Shown piece by piece: positions 1 through 5,355 of a stretch of 5,355 bases of DNA. The stretch comes from Pseudomonadota bacterium (GTDB lineage Bacteria; Pseudomonadota; Alphaproteobacteria; Rhizobiales; Hyphomicrobiaceae). The position numbers were made by a program, and so were the translations under genes. Location of the stretch: assembly GCA_023430315.1 (NCBI GenBank), contig JAEZAW010000291.1, positions 1-5,355 of the forward strand, given 5' to 3'. The notes under the pieces were generated by a model. That model made no database searches. It saw only the letters and a program-made list of their open reading frames with translations, and had not been told where the DNA came from. Numbering within the stretch: position 1 is the stretch's first letter; every line of letters starts with the position of its first letter.

Positions 1-122
1 GGGGGTTTATCGCTCGTCATTCGGGCCTTATACCTTCACTTCGAGCGGCGCGACAGGCCCCCGCCCGGGATCCGATGCCGGCCCGCACCCGATAGAAGAT
101 CCCCAAAGGAGTTTGCACCCCC
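1..122. other. Intergenic leader, no gene recognised
   Basis: No coding region is supported here. The forward frames contain no recognisable protein end, and the reverse-strand open frames that cross it run antisense to the hydrolase gene. A TTATAC hexamer at 28-33 could be a -10 element for the downstream gene, but no good -35 lies at the right distance, so no promoter is called. The first bases (G5 then TTTAT) may be the tail of something lying outside the window. Confidence 0.5.
105..111 (+). promoter_or_regulatory. Shine-Dalgarno site of the UPF0173 hydrolase gene
   Basis: AAAGGAG lies 11 bases before the ATG at 123. It is a strong anti-Shine-Dalgarno match at slightly long spacing and supports that ATG as the start. 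The protein there begins with the strand-plus-His sequence (MKITWFGHS) typical of the family's N-terminus. Confidence 0.75.
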
Positions 123-815
123 ATGAAGATCACCTGGTTCGGACATTCCTGCTTCCGCATCGAGACCGGGAGCAGCGTGCTTCTGATCGATCCATTCCTG
201 AAGGGCAATCCGACATTCGAGAAATCGGGCATCGCCTGGGAGAAGGCAGTCGACGGCGTGACGCACGTCGCGCTCTCGCACGGCCATGACGACCACGTCG
301 GCGATGCCGCCGAGATCAGCAAACGTAACAATGCGCCGATCTTTGCCAACTACGAGCTTGCGCTGCATGTGGGTTCGAAAGGCGCCGAGAAACTTCAGCC
401 CATGAATACGGGCGGCACTGTTGCCGTTGATGATTTCGAGCTGACGCTCGTCGATGCGCTGCATTCCTCGTCGAGCGGCGGCGTCTATCTCGGTAACCCG
501 AACGGCATCGTCGTAACCGCCAAGGAAGGCAAGACCGTCTATCACATGGGCGATACCGAGATGTTCGGCGGCATGAGCCTGATCGCGGAGTTCCACAAGC
601 CGGATATCGGCATTGTCCCGATCGGCGATCGCTTCACCATGGGCGGCAAGCGGGCGGCCTTCGCGTGCAAGAAGTTCTTTTCGTTCAAGACGATCCTGCC
701 GGCGCACTACGGCACGTTCCCGGGGATGCTCGACCCCGATGCCTCGAAGTTCGTGGAGGCCATGGCGGGACATAATGTCAAGGTCCCGAAGGTCGGCGAG
801 GCCGTGACGGCCTGA
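123..815 (+). CDS. UPF0173 family metal-dependent hydrolase (metallo-beta-lactamase fold)
   Basis: This 230-residue protein is a compact, soluble metallo-beta-lactamase-fold hydrolase, probably cytoplasmic because it has no signal peptide or membrane segment. The signature SHGHDDHVGD gives His53, His55, Asp57 and His58. Other likely metal ligands are His8 (WFGHS), His114, Asp144 (HMGDTE) and His195 (PAHYGTF). The N-terminal MKITWFGHSCFRIE and the internal PIGDRFTMG are characteristic of UPF0173, and the length fits that family, usually about 225-235 residues. The family is distantly related to UlaG-type lactonases, but its physiological substrate is not established, so no specific reaction is assigned. 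All expected metal-binding positions are present, so it should be active. The next gene follows on the same strand after 87 bases, so co-transcription is possible. Family assignment is firm; biological role is unknown. Confidence 0.95.
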   Translation: MKITWFGHSCFRIETGSSVLLIDPFLKGNPTFEKSGIAWEKAVDGVTHVALSHGHDDHVGDAAEISKRNNAPIFANYELALHVGSKGAEKLQPMNTGGTVAVDDFELTLVDALHSSSSGGVYLGNPNGIVVTAKEGKTVYHMGDTEMFGGMSLIAEFHKPDIGIVPIGDRFTMGGKRAAFACKKFFSFKTILPAHYGTFPGMLDPDASKFVEAMAGHNVKVPKVGEAVTA

Positions 816-846
816 CGAAAGCCATTTATGTGAGATCACGAATAAA

Positions 847-880
847 GCGGCGCGAAGCGGTCGAGGGCCGGTCGCGCCGC
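847..880 (+). repeat. Strong stem-loop between the hydrolase and fusion genes
   Basis: GCGGCGCGA (847-855) is perfectly complementary to TCGCGCCGC (872-880), giving a 9-bp GC stem. The 16-base loop can fold further as CGGTC/GGCCG (858-862 with 866-870, one G-U pair). No T-run follows, so it is not a classical intrinsic terminator. It ends 9 bases before the Shine-Dalgarno site of the next gene. It could stabilise the upstream 3' end, slow readthrough, or affect translation of the downstream gene; these roles are inferred. Confidence 0.6.
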
Positions 881-889
881 GGGCATGTT

Positions 890-893
890 GGAG
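890..893 (+). promoter_or_regulatory. Shine-Dalgarno site that decides the start of the fusion gene
   Basis: GGAG is followed by a 9-base spacer and the ATG at 903. The alternative in-frame ATG at 885 has only the GC-rich 3' arm of the 847-880 hairpin in front of it and no purine-rich site. An in-frame stop at 843 rules out any ATG start further upstream. The 903 start is therefore preferred. Confidence 0.65.
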
Positions 894-902
894 CGAGCGA
901 CG

Positions 903-3248
903 ATGCAGGATAGGGGCGGGCAAGGCAGCGGTCCCGAGATCGCCGAAGGACCGGCGGCAACACCCGCGCCGAGCCTTGCAGCTGCGGCTGCCCCGGGAGG
1001 ACCGGGAACGCTTTGGCTCTTCACACTGACGACATTCGTCTCGGCGCTGTTGCTGTTCTCGATCCAACCCATGTTCGCGAAGATGGTGCTGCCGGTTCTC
1101 GGCGGCTCGCCATCCGTATGGGCAGTGGCGCTTTGCTTCTTCCAGGGCGCGCTGCTCGCGGGCTACTGCTACGCGCATCTCATCATCCGCCTGATCGGCG
1201 CGCGGGCGAGCGGCTTCGTTCATCTTGCGGTATGTCTGCTCGCGTTCGTCGTGCTGCCAATCGGCCTTCCTGCAGGATGGTCTGAGCCACCGACGGGCGA
1301 GCCGTACTTCTGGCAGCTCGGGCTCTTCACCGTTGCCGTCGGGCTCCCGTTTTTCGCCGTCGCAGCGAATGCGCCGCTGCTGCAGGCATGGTTTGCAGCG
1401 ACCGGCCATCCGCACGGACGCGATCCTTACTTTCTTTATGCCGCGAGCAATCTCGGCAGCCTCATCGCGCTCTTGAGCTATCCCCTCCTGCTCGAGCCGG
1501 CGTTTGGCCTCAAGGCGCTGAGCGGTATCTGGACGATCGGCTTCGGCGTGCTCGTCGCGCTCTTGGCAGTATCCTATGTGGCGGTGCGCACAGCGCCGGT
1601 CGCGGCAGCCGCTGAGGTATCCGTCGCCGATGCCGGTCCGGCGCCGAGCTGGCCCGCACGACTTTCCTGGGTCGGCCTTGCGCTCGTCCCTTCGGCGCTT
1701 CTCACCGCCTTCACGACGCATGTCTCGACCGACGTCGCGTCGGCGCCGCTCATCTGGGTGCTGCCACTCGCGCTCTATCTGCTGACGTTCGTGCTCGTCT
1801 TCCGAGAGCGTTCGCTCATTCCGATGCCGATCCTGCTGGCGGCGCATCTCGCCTCGGTAATCTTCGCGCTGCTTGTCCTCTCACAAACCGTCAAGGAAGG
1901 CTGGTTCCTCACCGCCGGCGCCGGCGTTGCCGTCTTCTTCACGTCCGCCATGGTCGCGCACCGCACGCTCTATGAAGCGCGCCCGAGCGCCGCCTATCTC
2001 ACGGAGTTCTATCTCTGGATGTCGCTCGGCGGCGTGCTCGGCGGCCTCTTCGCGGCATTGATCGCGCCGAAACTCTTCTCGGAGGTCTTCGAGTATCCGC
2101 TGCTGCTCGCGCTCTCCATGGCCTGCCGGCCGGGCGCACTCTCGATCTCGTTCAAGGATCGCGACGAGCTGCTCGTCATGTGGCTGCTGATCGCCACGGG
2201 CATCCTGGCGCTGATCTGGATTCCGTGGCTGGCGACGACATTCGACCTGAGCTACGGCGAATATGGAATGACGGCGGCCATCGTCGCTCTGTTCGGCGTC
2301 GGCGTGCTGCTGTTCTGGAAATGGCCGCCGCGCCAGCTCGTGATGGCCCTCATGATGTTCGCGGCCATCGTCGCCTATCCCTCAGGCGTCAAACGCGGCG
2401 ATGCTCAGCGCAGCTACTTCGGCGTCTATCGCGTCGGCTCGGCGGGGGATTTCAATATTCTCATGCACGGCACGACGCTGCACGGCGCTCAGCGCGTGCG
2501 CGACGACAAGGGCGAGGAGATCAAGGAGCGGCCGGTCCCCGGCACGTACTACTACCCGAAGAGCCCGATGGCGCAGTCCGTACGCATCATCCGGGAGGGG
2601 CTTGCCAAGTCAGTGCCGGAAGGTACGGAAGCTCCGAAGGGCCGCTACGGCGTGATCGGCCTCGGCTCGGGCTCGATGGCTTGCCACTCGGAGCCGGGCG
2701 AGCAGTGGCGCATCTTCGAGATCGATCCGCTCATGGTCTCGATTGCCACCAACCCCGAAAATTTCTCGTTCCTCTCGCGCTGCCAACCCAAGCCCGACAT
2801 CATGCTCGGTGACGCGCGCCTCACCATGAGCAAGGAACCTGACAACAGCTTCGACGTCATCATCGTCGATGCTTTCTCGTCGGATGCCGTGCCTGTGCAC
2901 TTGATGACGGCCGAGGCGCTGACCCTCTTCCTCGCGAAGATCAAGCCGACCGGGGTCTTCGTGCTGCACGTCTCGAACCGCTATCTCGACCTCGACGGTG
3001 TCGCCGCCGCGACCCTCCCGCTCGTGAAGGGCGCCAAGGCCGTGATCGTGTCCGACGATGCCGCCGACGGCAGCTATGCCGAGACGAGTTCGACCGTTGT
3101 CATCGTCGGGAAGAGCGATGAGGCGCTCGAGCCTTTCCGCAAGCTCGAGACCAACATCGATCTCGATCCGCGCGGCCTCAGGCCATGGACCGATGACTTC
3201 TCGGATATCATCGGGCCGTTCCGCTCGAAGCTGAAGTTGCGGTACTGA
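903..3248 (+). CDS. Fused multi-pass membrane / spermidine-synthase-like protein
   Basis: From the ATG at 903 this is 781 residues (787 from the alternative ATG at 885). A 35-residue Gly/Ala/Pro-rich N-terminus precedes a long hydrophobic part, about residues 37-495, with roughly 13-15 membrane segments by eye. The opening stretch (LLLFSIQPMFAKMVLP) is typical of proteins annotated 'fused MFS/spermidine synthase'. The C-terminal part, about 500-781, is a SpeE-like Rossmann methyltransferase-fold domain: HGTTLHGAQ (522-530), YYYPKSP (549-555), the nucleotide loop GLGSGSMACH (586-595), the acidic strand end FEIDP (605-609), LGDAR (635-639) and VDAFSSDAVP (655-664), at the place of the DSSDP-type motif in true spermidine synthases. 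Aminopropyl transfer from decarboxylated SAM is the family-level suggestion, but the altered motifs make substrate and activity uncertain. No speD or other polyamine gene is nearby. The fold assignment is firm; the reaction is not. Confidence 0.9.
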   Translation: MQDRGGQGSGPEIAEGPAATPAPSLAAAAAPGGPGTLWLFTLTTFVSALLLFSIQPMFAKMVLPVLGGSPSVWAVALCFFQGALLAGYCYAHLIIRLIGARASGFVHLAVCLLAFVVLPIGLPAGWSEPPTGEPYFWQLGLFTVAVGLPFFAVAANAPLLQAWFAATGHPHGRDPYFLYAASNLGSLIALLSYPLLLEPAFGLKALSGIWTIGFGVLVALLAVSYVAVRTAPVAAAAEVSVADAGPAPSWPARLSWVGLALVPSALLTAFTTHVSTDVASAPLIWVLPLALYLLTFVLVFRERSLIPMPILLAAHLASVIFALLVLSQTVKEGWFLTAGAGVAVFFTSAMVAHRTLYEARPSAAYLTEFYLWMSLGGVLGGLFAALIAPKLFSEVFEYPLLLALSMACRPGALSISFKDRDELLVMWLLIATGILALIWIPWLATTFDLSYGEYGMTAAIVALFGVGVLLFWKWPPRQLVMALMMFAAIVAYPSGVKRGDAQRSYFGVYRVGSAGDFNILMHGTTLHGAQRVRDDKGEEIKERPVPGTYYYPKSPMAQSVRIIREGLAKSVPEGTEAPKGRYGVIGLGSGSMACHSEPGEQWRIFEIDPLMVSIATNPENFSFLSRCQPKPDIMLGDARLTMSKEPDNSFDVIIVDAFSSDAVPVHLMTAEALTLFLAKIKPTGVFVLHVSNRYLDLDGVAAATLPLVKGAKAVIVSDDAADGSYAETSSTVVIVGKSDEALEPFRKLETNIDLDPRGLRPWTDDFSDIIGPFRSKLKLRY

Positions 3249-3261
3249 GCGATGAGCTAGA

Positions 3262-3297
3262 TCGCGCCTCCGGCGCGAGCAGGGCCGCAGGCCCTGC
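3262..3297. repeat. Two tandem perfect GC hairpins in the convergent intergenic region
   Basis: TCGCGCC-TCC-GGCGCGA (3262-3278, 7-bp stem) is followed at once by GCAGGGCC-GCA-GGCCCTGC (3279-3297, 8-bp stem). Both are perfect with 3-base loops, so they can form in transcripts from either strand. With the third stem at 3304-3320 they make one compact element filling most of the 85 bases between the stop of the fusion gene and the stop of pdxH. The layout resembles GC-rich multi-stem elements that recur between genes in many alphaproteobacterial genomes; that link is from memory. Only one copy is in this window, so calling it a dispersed repeat is an inference. Confidence 0.6.
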
Positions 3298-3303
3298 ACC
3301 CGC

Positions 3304-3335
3304 CCGGGGGACACCCCCGGAACCCCCGTTTTTTT
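3304..3335 (+). terminator. Rho-independent terminator of the fusion gene
   Basis: CCGGGGG (3304-3310) pairs with CCCCCGG (3314-3320) across an ACA loop. A second C5 tract, CCCCCG at 3323-3328, could instead pair with CGGGGG at 3305-3310, which would put the stem directly against T7 (3329-3335). GC stem plus T-run is the classical intrinsic terminator for forward transcription, 55 bases after the stop of the fusion gene. The last two Ts belong to the reverse-strand TAA of pdxH. For pdxH transcripts the hairpins are present, but no U-run follows on that strand. Confidence 0.8.
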
Positions 3336-3981
3336 AGGGATAAAGACGCTGCGTCTGCCAGGACGTAGCGGCGTCCTTGCGCCGAAACACCAGACGGTCG
3401 TGCAGGCGGAAAGGCCGGTCGTGCCAGAACTCGATCTCGATGGGCGTGATGCGGAAGCCCGACCAGTGCGGCGGCCGCGGGATCTCCCCGATCGGATAGC
3501 GCGCCGTGACCGCAGCGACAGCCTTCTCGAGCGCGAAGCGACTTTCGAGCGGGCGTGACTGGGCACTCGCCCACGCGCCAAGCCGACTGCCGCGCGCCCG
3601 CGATGCGAAGTAGGCATCGGCCTCGGCACCACTGACCGCCGACACGAGACCGCGCACCCGTACCTGACGCCTCAGGCTCTTCCAGTGAAAGCAGAGCGCT
3701 GCCTTCTGCGCCGCGATGAGCTCGCGGCCTTTGGCGCTTTCGAGGTTCGTGTAGAAGACGAAACCCCGTGGAGTTGCATCAGCGCCGTCCACGCCCTTGA
3801 GCAGCACCATGCGGACATTCGGCAGGCCGTCGGAATCGACGGTCGCGAGTGCCATGGCATTGGGATCGTTCGGCTCGCTGGCCTCCGCATCGGCAAGCCA
3901 TCGCGCAAAGAGCGCAAACGGCTCGTCCGCCGCCGTGAAGTCTCCGGCCGCAGCCGGCTTATGCTCATCAGGTCCCGACAT
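3334..3981 (-). CDS. pdxH: Pyridoxamine/pyridoxine 5'-phosphate oxidase
   Basis: This 215-residue cytoplasmic flavoprotein oxidises pyridoxine 5'-phosphate or pyridoxamine 5'-phosphate with O2 to pyridoxal 5'-phosphate, the last step of vitamin B6 synthesis and salvage. It works as an FMN-binding homodimer. Visible family motifs are RMVLLKG (57-63), FYTN with ESAKG (76-85) and FHWKSLRRQVRVRG (98-111) around the FMN phosphate and ring, then SRARGSRLGAWAS (127-139), and the C-terminal PHWSGFRITPIEIEFW (171-186) and FRLHDR (191-196), where Arg192 and His194 lie in the substrate site. The length matches E. coli PdxH (218 residues), and the protein ends RLYP like rhizobial homologues. The ATG at 3981 gives a normal-length N-terminus; the upstream AGGTT is a weak ribosome-binding match. 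It converges with the fusion gene and diverges from the surface-protein gene. The family's known key residues appear intact. Confidence 0.97.
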   Translation of the reverse strand: MSGPDEHKPAAAGDFTAADEPFALFARWLADAEASEPNDPNAMALATVDSDGLPNVRMVLLKGVDGADATPRGFVFYTNLESAKGRELIAAQKAALCFHWKSLRRQVRVRGLVSAVSGAEADAYFASRARGSRLGAWASAQSRPLESRFALEKAVAAVTARYPIGEIPRPPHWSGFRITPIEIEFWHDRPFRLHDRLVFRRKDAATSWQTQRLYP

Positions 3982-4025
3982 GGCCCAACCTGTTCTGCTC
4001 GCTTCGCGAGTAAATTTTCCACAGC

Positions 4026-4038
4026 ACGTGTGACACGT
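4026..4038. promoter_or_regulatory. 13-bp palindrome, candidate operator
   Basis: ACGTGT-G-ACACGT is a perfect inverted repeat with one central base. It lies just downstream of the candidate pdxH -35 (4045-4040, reverse strand), where a bound dimeric repressor would block the polymerase. The overlapping 8-base self-complementary ACGTACGT (4035-4042) extends the symmetry. The binding protein is unknown; the operator role is inferred from position and symmetry only. Confidence 0.35.
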
Positions 4039-4041
4039 ACG

Positions 4042-4058
4042 TCAACGCCGCCTTAACC
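4042..4058 (+). promoter_or_regulatory. Near-match to a CtrA-type box
   Basis: TCAA-N7-TTAACC differs by one base in the first half from the alphaproteobacterial CtrA consensus TTAA-N7-TTAAC. It lies between divergent starts, where a cell-cycle regulator could act. The match is short, so chance occurrence is quite possible. Confidence 0.25.
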
Positions 4059-4132
4059 AAGACACGCCAAGGTGTCACCGTCTGTTCCGTTGTCACGGTT
4101 CGCCTGCGTAACCTCTAGTCGAGTTTCGTATC

Positions 4133-4612
4133 ATGCGTCCATTCCCCGGCCCGCTGGCGATTGCGCTGGCGTTCTTGTCCAGCATCCTGCTCGGGACCTT
4201 TCTGATCCTTGCCCCTGCCCTCGTCCACGCGACGGACAAGGCGCCGCCCAAGCAGCCCGACGCGGCGACCTGCACCTGCCCCGACACCGAGAACGCAAGG
4301 CCCTGGCCGCGGCCCAAGTTTGCGGACGCCACCCCGATGAAGCCCGGCCCGCGCCTCGATACCGGCGACGAGATCGCCGCCCTCGAGGCTGTCCACCTCG
4401 CTCTCAGCGAGATCGGCGATGGCACATCTTATATCTGGCACGGGCGCAATGGCCGCATATCCGGCGTCATCAACCCCACAACCTCCTTCAAGGACGCCGA
4501 AGGCCGCGTCTGCCGCCACATCGTCATGACCCTCACCGCCGGTCCGGCTTCGGCGCGCACCGAGGGGATTGCCTGCCGCATGGCGGACAGGTCCTGGCGC
4601 CTCGAGGGCTAA
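4133..4612 (+). CDS. Small exported protein, 17 kDa surface-antigen-like (RT0821/Lpp0805 type)
   Basis: This 159-residue protein starts with a hydrophobic export signal (about residues 8-32). Cleavage after VHA at 33 is plausible, giving a periplasmic or outer-membrane-associated product. A Pro-rich linker with Cys47 and Cys49 (CTC) follows, then a C-terminal domain at about 78-159: ALEAVHLALSEIGDGTSYIW (83-102), GRISGVINPTTSFKDAEGRV (107-126), Cys127-Arg, and GIACRMADRSWRLEG to the end. The last part, with paired CR motifs and a closing W-x-LEG, is the pattern of the Rickettsia 17 kDa surface-antigen group. No lipobox is visible: the cysteines lie well after the hydrophobic segment, so unlike the classical 17 kDa antigen it is probably not a lipoprotein. 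Molecular function is unknown; a role in the envelope is inferred. The ATG has only a weak Shine-Dalgarno sequence but is the one that gives a clean signal peptide. I recall this gene lying next to pdxH in other Hyphomicrobiales. Confidence 0.8.
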   Translation: MRPFPGPLAIALAFLSSILLGTFLILAPALVHATDKAPPKQPDAATCTCPDTENARPWPRPKFADATPMKPGPRLDTGDEIAALEAVHLALSEIGDGTSYIWHGRNGRISGVINPTTSFKDAEGRVCRHIVMTLTAGPASARTEGIACRMADRSWRLEG

Positions 4613-4849
4613 CCCGGGGCTAGCGCCTTTCAATGCGATCTCGCTAGTGATCTACCTGCCCTGCATCCCCTGCGGCTGGTGCCGCAGTCCGGCACTGCTA
4701 TTGTCGCTTCCGTCGGAAGGGGTGGCAGGATAACCGGCTGACAACTTGACCGATGCGGCAATCCGCGTGGCAGCCCGAGCCATAGCGGACCGGTGGTGAC
4801 TGCGTTCTCTTCCCACGGGCAAGGGCGGAAAATCTAAAGCGAGGCAGCG
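4613..4849. other. Intergenic region with small hairpins, no gene
   Basis: No coding region is supported; the start codons here open only very short frames. Three inverted repeats are visible: CTAGCG/CGCTAG (4620-4625 with 4642-4647), CTGCGGC-TGGT-GCCGCAG (4670-4687) and CTTCCG-T-CGGAAG (4707-4719). The second is the best candidate for the 3' end of the surface-protein transcript, but no T-run follows. A TTGACC at 4746-4751 resembles a -35, but the bases at -10 distance do not match, so no promoter for the transporter is called. Confidence 0.5.
4841..4844 (+). promoter_or_regulatory. Shine-Dalgarno site for the GTG-started transporter
   Basis: GAGG lies 5 bases before the GTG at 4850. An in-frame TAA at 4835-4837 means no earlier start is possible beyond that point, and the GTG is the first start codon after it. 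Confidence 0.65.
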
Positions 4850-5355
4850 GTGTCGATCGGGCTATGGGCGGTTTTCACCGTGGTGGCGGCGTTTGGCCAA
4901 ACGCTCCGTAATGCCATGCAGAAGGAGCTGACGGCGACGCTCGGCACGGTCGGCGCGACGCACGTGCGCTTCCTGTTCGGGCTGCCCTTCGCGCTCCTCT
5001 TTCTCGCTGTCGTGCTGACAGCAACCGGCTACTCGTTCCCCGCCCTCAACAGCCGGATGATCCTCTGGACGATCCTCGGCGCGGGCACGCAGATCGCGGC
5101 AACGGCCATGCTGCTCGCTGCCCTCAAGCAGAAGTCGTTCGTGGTAACGACGGCGCTGATCAAGATCGAGCCGGTGCACGTCGCGCTGTTCGGCCTTATC
5201 TTTCTAGGTGACGCGCTGAGCATTCCCCTGCTCCTGGCGATCCTCATTGCCTGTGCCGGCGTGGTCATCTTGTCCTGGCCGAAGGATCTGGCCGCCGCCG
5301 TCGCGGACGGCGGCTGGCAACCGGCACTCCTCGGACTGGCGGCAGGCGCCATGTT
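4850..5355 (+). CDS. EamA/DMT-family transporter, N-terminal part (runs off the window)
   Basis: The frame from the GTG at 4850 stays open to the right edge, giving 168 codons of an integral inner-membrane protein. It starts VSIGLWAVFTVVAAFGQTLR and shows about five hydrophobic segments, at roughly residues 3-17, 39-58, 70-92, 98-120 and 121-142. A hydrophilic linker (about 143-156) and the start of another hydrophobic segment (ALLGLAAGAMF) follow. This is the first of the two EamA repeats expected in a protein of about 300 residues, including the repeat's typical end with ALIKIEPVHVALFGLIFLGD (103-122) and AGVVILSW. Such proteins export or import small metabolites; the substrate cannot be told. 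The next in-frame ATG (4916) would remove the first membrane segment, so the GTG is preferred. The gene is incomplete only because the window ends. Confidence 0.85.
   Translation, partial: MSIGLWAVFTVVAAFGQTLRNAMQKELTATLGTVGATHVRFLFGLPFALLFLAVVLTATGYSFPALNSRMILWTILGAGTQIAATAMLLAALKQKSFVVTTALIKIEPVHVALFGLIFLGDALSIPLLLAILIACAGVVILSWPKDLAAAVADGGWQPALLGLAAGAM

Larger units (their letters stand above)
3982..4132. promoter_or_regulatory. Divergent control region between pdxH and the surface-protein gene
   Basis: These 151 bases lie between two divergent start codons and must hold the promoter of at least one gene. On the reverse strand, TTGACG (4045-4040) is a fair -35 for pdxH, followed by an A/T stretch at 4018-4011, but the spacing to any -10 is not convincing. 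On the forward strand, TTGTCA (4090-4095) matches 5 of 6 -35 bases, with only a weak CTCTAG at 4113-4118 as -10. A short perfect hairpin (CTCGC-TTC-GCGAG, 3998-4010) would lie in the pdxH leader. No exact promoter is claimed. Confidence 0.55.

Noticed and set aside
830..839. GTGA-GA-TCAC resembling a CRP half-site pair
   Set aside because: The gap between half-sites is 2 bases instead of the 6 needed for CRP/FNR-type binding, and no promoter is evident beside it.
36..1847. 603-codon open frame on the reverse strand
   Set aside because: It runs antisense through the hydrolase gene and the first part of the fusion gene. Its product is Arg/Glu/His-rich low-complexity sequence with no family motif, as expected from the complement of GC-rich codons.
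2180..2812. 210-codon forward open frame inside the fusion gene
   Set aside because: It lies wholly inside the fusion gene in another frame, and its Arg-rich composition is typical of an out-of-frame reading.
2610..3632. 340-codon open frame on the reverse strand
   Set aside because: It crosses the end of the fusion gene, the terminator hairpins and the end of pdxH in a different frame. Its Arg/Ser-rich start and lack of motifs mark it as a shadow.
4072..4633. Overlapping open frames on both strands around the surface-protein gene
   Set aside because: The forward 183-codon and reverse 172-codon frames cover the same DNA as the 4133-4612 gene but lack a signal peptide or any family motif, whereas the 4133 frame has both.
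4862..5352. Two reverse-strand open frames at the right end
   Set aside because: They are antisense to the GTG-started transporter, whose frame shows five clear hydrophobic segments and EamA motifs. The reverse frames are Arg/Glu/Ala-rich without motifs.

Overview
The window looks like ordinary chromosomal DNA from a GC-rich alphaproteobacterium, most likely of the Hyphomicrobiales (Rhizobiales). This rests on remembered family resemblance, not a search. The pyridoxamine phosphate oxidase has the motifs and the C-terminal RLYP seen in rhizobial PdxH. The small exported protein belongs to the Rickettsia-type 17 kDa surface antigen group. The GC-rich three-stem element between the convergent genes is of a kind common between alphaproteobacterial genes. 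Codon use is uniformly GC-rich and there is no transposase, integrase, tRNA, CRISPR array or phage gene.

Layout, left to right. Positions 1-122 hold no recognisable gene and end in a Shine-Dalgarno site. Positions 123-815 (+) encode a UPF0173 metallo-beta-lactamase-fold metal-dependent hydrolase. An 87-base gap with a 9-bp perfect stem-loop leads to a large membrane protein at 903-3248 (+), with many membrane segments followed by a spermidine-synthase-like Rossmann domain. At 3262-3335 a run of three GC hairpins ending in T7 separates this gene from the convergent pdxH (3334-3981, -). The terminator T-run runs into the pdxH stop codon. pdxH is divergent from a small exported surface-antigen-like protein (4133-4612, +), and the 151-base gap between their start codons carries a 13-bp palindrome, repeated TGTCAC words and a near-match to a CtrA box. 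A 237-base gap with small hairpins but no gene follows. The window ends inside the first half of an EamA/DMT-type transporter that starts with GTG at 4850 and runs off the right edge.

The genes do not form one pathway. The first two may be co-transcribed because they share a strand and lie close together. pdxH makes the cofactor pyridoxal phosphate, the surface protein acts in the envelope, and the transporter's substrate cannot be told. I see no convincing undescribed system. The points most worth a second look are the membrane/aminopropyltransferase-like fusion, the three-stem element at the convergent junction, the hairpin that decides the start of the fusion gene, and the pdxH divergent control region.
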